A stretch of 64,000 bases of DNA from Aquisediminimonas profunda (GTDB taxonomy: Bacteria; Pseudomonadota; Alphaproteobacteria; Sphingomonadales; Sphingomonadaceae): positions 2,166,001 through 2,230,000 of the forward strand of contig NZ_CP080327.1 in assembly GCF_019443285.1 (NCBI RefSeq). Reading direction: 5' to 3'. Within the stretch, counting starts at the first letter, position 1; each line of letters starts with the position of its first letter. The position numbers and the translations under genes are program-made. The notes under the pieces are model-generated. The model did not search any database, was not told where the DNA came from, and saw only the letters and a program-made list of their open reading frames with translations. This document shows positions 63,129 to 64,000 of the stretch, piece by piece.

Positions 63129-64000
63129 ATGCCACAACAGCGATCTTTGATCGTACTCGGACTAGCAATCTTGCTTGGTCTGGTGGCCGTTTATTTGGCA
63201 AACGTGTATCTCGGCGGTGTCGAAAAGAAGCAGGAAGTTGTCCAGCAGGGCAATGTCAAAGTCGCTGTCGCCCGTGTGCCAATGGATTTCGGTACCGAGA
63301 TTACGCCCGATAAGGTCCAGATGGTGGACTTCCCGTCCGCCGCGGTGCCTCAAGGCACCTTTTCTTCGATCAGCACACTTCTTCCGATGAACAAGCGCCG
63401 CGTTGCGCTGCGGCCGATTTCCGTCAATGAACCCATCCTGGCCACAAACGTGTCAGGGGAGGGGGGACGTGCGGCGATTTCAGCTGTTTTGCGCGCAGAC
63501 ATGCGAGCGGCATCGGTTCGCGTCAATGATGTAGCCGGAGTGTCTGGCTTCGTGCTTCCGGGGGATACAGTCGACATATTGATCACGCGTTCTGTGCCTT
63601 CCGCGCAGGACGGCACACCGCAGCAGATTACGGATGTTCTTCTCCAGAATGTCCGTGTGATCGCGATTGACCAGAACGCGAACCAGAATGCGGAACAGCC
63701 GGTCATTTCTAAGACCGCAACATTCGAAGTCTCACAAGTTGATGCGCAAAAGCTCGCGCTTGGCCAGCAGGTGGGGACACTCAGCCTTGCACTTCGCAAC
63801 ATAGCTGATGAGGTCAACCCGGTCGTTCAGACCGTCGGATTGGAAGATTTGCGAGATGGCGCATATGGTGGCGGTTATCGCGCGCCGGGTCCGTCATACC
63901 TGCCATCGTCACCGCGCGGTTGGACTGCCTTTGGCAATGCAGCAGTCGCTCGCAAAAAGCGCAACCAGGTCACTGTGCAGATTGTCCGCGGAACTACCAA
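63129..64000 (+). CDS. cpaB: Flp pilus assembly protein CpaB (partial)
   Basis: At least 290 codons from ATG at 63129, open at the right edge. One N-terminal membrane helix (LIVLGLAILLGLVAVYLANVYL) precedes a SAF domain (VKVAVARVPMDFGTEITPDKVQMVDFP) and the RcpC/CpaB region (MRAASVRVNDVAGVSGFVLPGDTVDILIT). CpaB is a periplasmic part of the tad secretin complex. It follows the pilin genes, so cpaC and the ATPase genes are expected beyond the window. Confidence 0.93.
   Translation, partial: MPQQRSLIVLGLAILLGLVAVYLANVYLGGVEKKQEVVQQGNVKVAVARVPMDFGTEITPDKVQMVDFPSAAVPQGTFSSISTLLPMNKRRVALRPISVNEPILATNVSGEGGRAAISAVLRADMRAASVRVNDVAGVSGFVLPGDTVDILITRSVPSAQDGTPQQITDVLLQNVRVIAIDQNANQNAEQPVISKTATFEVSQVDAQKLALGQQVGTLSLALRNIADEVNPVVQTVGLEDLRDGAYGGGYRAPGPSYLPSSPRGWTAFGNAAVARKKRNQVTVQIVRGTT

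Overview
The window looks like a Sphingomonadales chromosome (Sphingopyxis/Novosphingobium-like). Supporting signs are PEP-CTERM proteins ending in the order's typical VPEPxxWAMMxxGFGLVG motif, an alphaproteobacterial pyrF-trpFBA-accD-folC block, Flp/Cpa pilus genes, and high-GC coding sequence. This is an inference from gene content; no rRNA is present.

Layout. 1-5191 is core chromosome: fdxA, an S4 protein and a SUV3-type helicase on the minus strand, an M23 peptidase on the plus strand, and tRNA-Thr(TGT). From about 5175 to 24483 lies an integrated island of about 19.3 kb. It is bounded by a 17-bp direct repeat of the tRNA-Thr 3' end and starts with a tyrosine recombinase next to the tRNA. 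It carries a PEP-CTERM protein, a serine recombinase overlapping a gene for a superfamily-A-like polymerase (resembling the transposon-virus 'TV-Pol' group), an Mrr-like nuclease, a duplicated and partly decayed DUF6994-like locus, a DUF262/HNH protein, and a type I restriction-modification operon (hsdM-hsdS-hsdR) followed by an unrecognised gene. It is therefore a defence island with its own recombination and perhaps replication functions. The right attachment site lies inside a LysR-type gene, whose last 20 or so codons come from the island.

24484-32610 is core or ordinary accessory sequence: the LysR gene, a divergent NfrB-type glycosyltransferase with an NfrA-like outer-membrane barrel, rsmD-rluB, a DUF1223 protein, a Rieske oxygenase and an AmpG-like transporter. 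32678-38509 is a tight minus-strand operon: LapA-like protein, pyrF, trpF, trpB, trpA, accD, folC. 38546-48655 holds a patatin-like protein, nitroreductase, GFA protein, a HicAB-type toxin-antitoxin pair with an operator palindrome and a possible third small acidic gene, cupin, penicillin-acylase family enzyme, small membrane proteins and a second PEP-CTERM protein. 48674-50686 is thiC under a TPP riboswitch.

50720-59020 holds a PF10118 metal-dependent hydrolase coupled to a StyC-like membrane protein, MipA/OmpV, several small enzymes, a LysR regulator with its likely AhpD-like target, a sterol-desaturase family enzyme overlapping a DUF2141 gene, tRNA-Thr(CGT), PilZ and TetR genes. 59021-59861 is a gene-poor gap with a decayed tRNA 3' end. 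The right end holds two membrane proteins and the start of a tad/flp pilus cluster: two near-identical pilin genes, each followed by a hairpin, then cpaB, cut by the window edge.

The best candidates for something undescribed are the serine recombinase/TV-Pol-like pair with its GTCTCAT repeats, the unknown gene coupled to hsdR, and the StyC-like protein that keeps the heme-ligand His and Asn but lacks the other catalytic residues.
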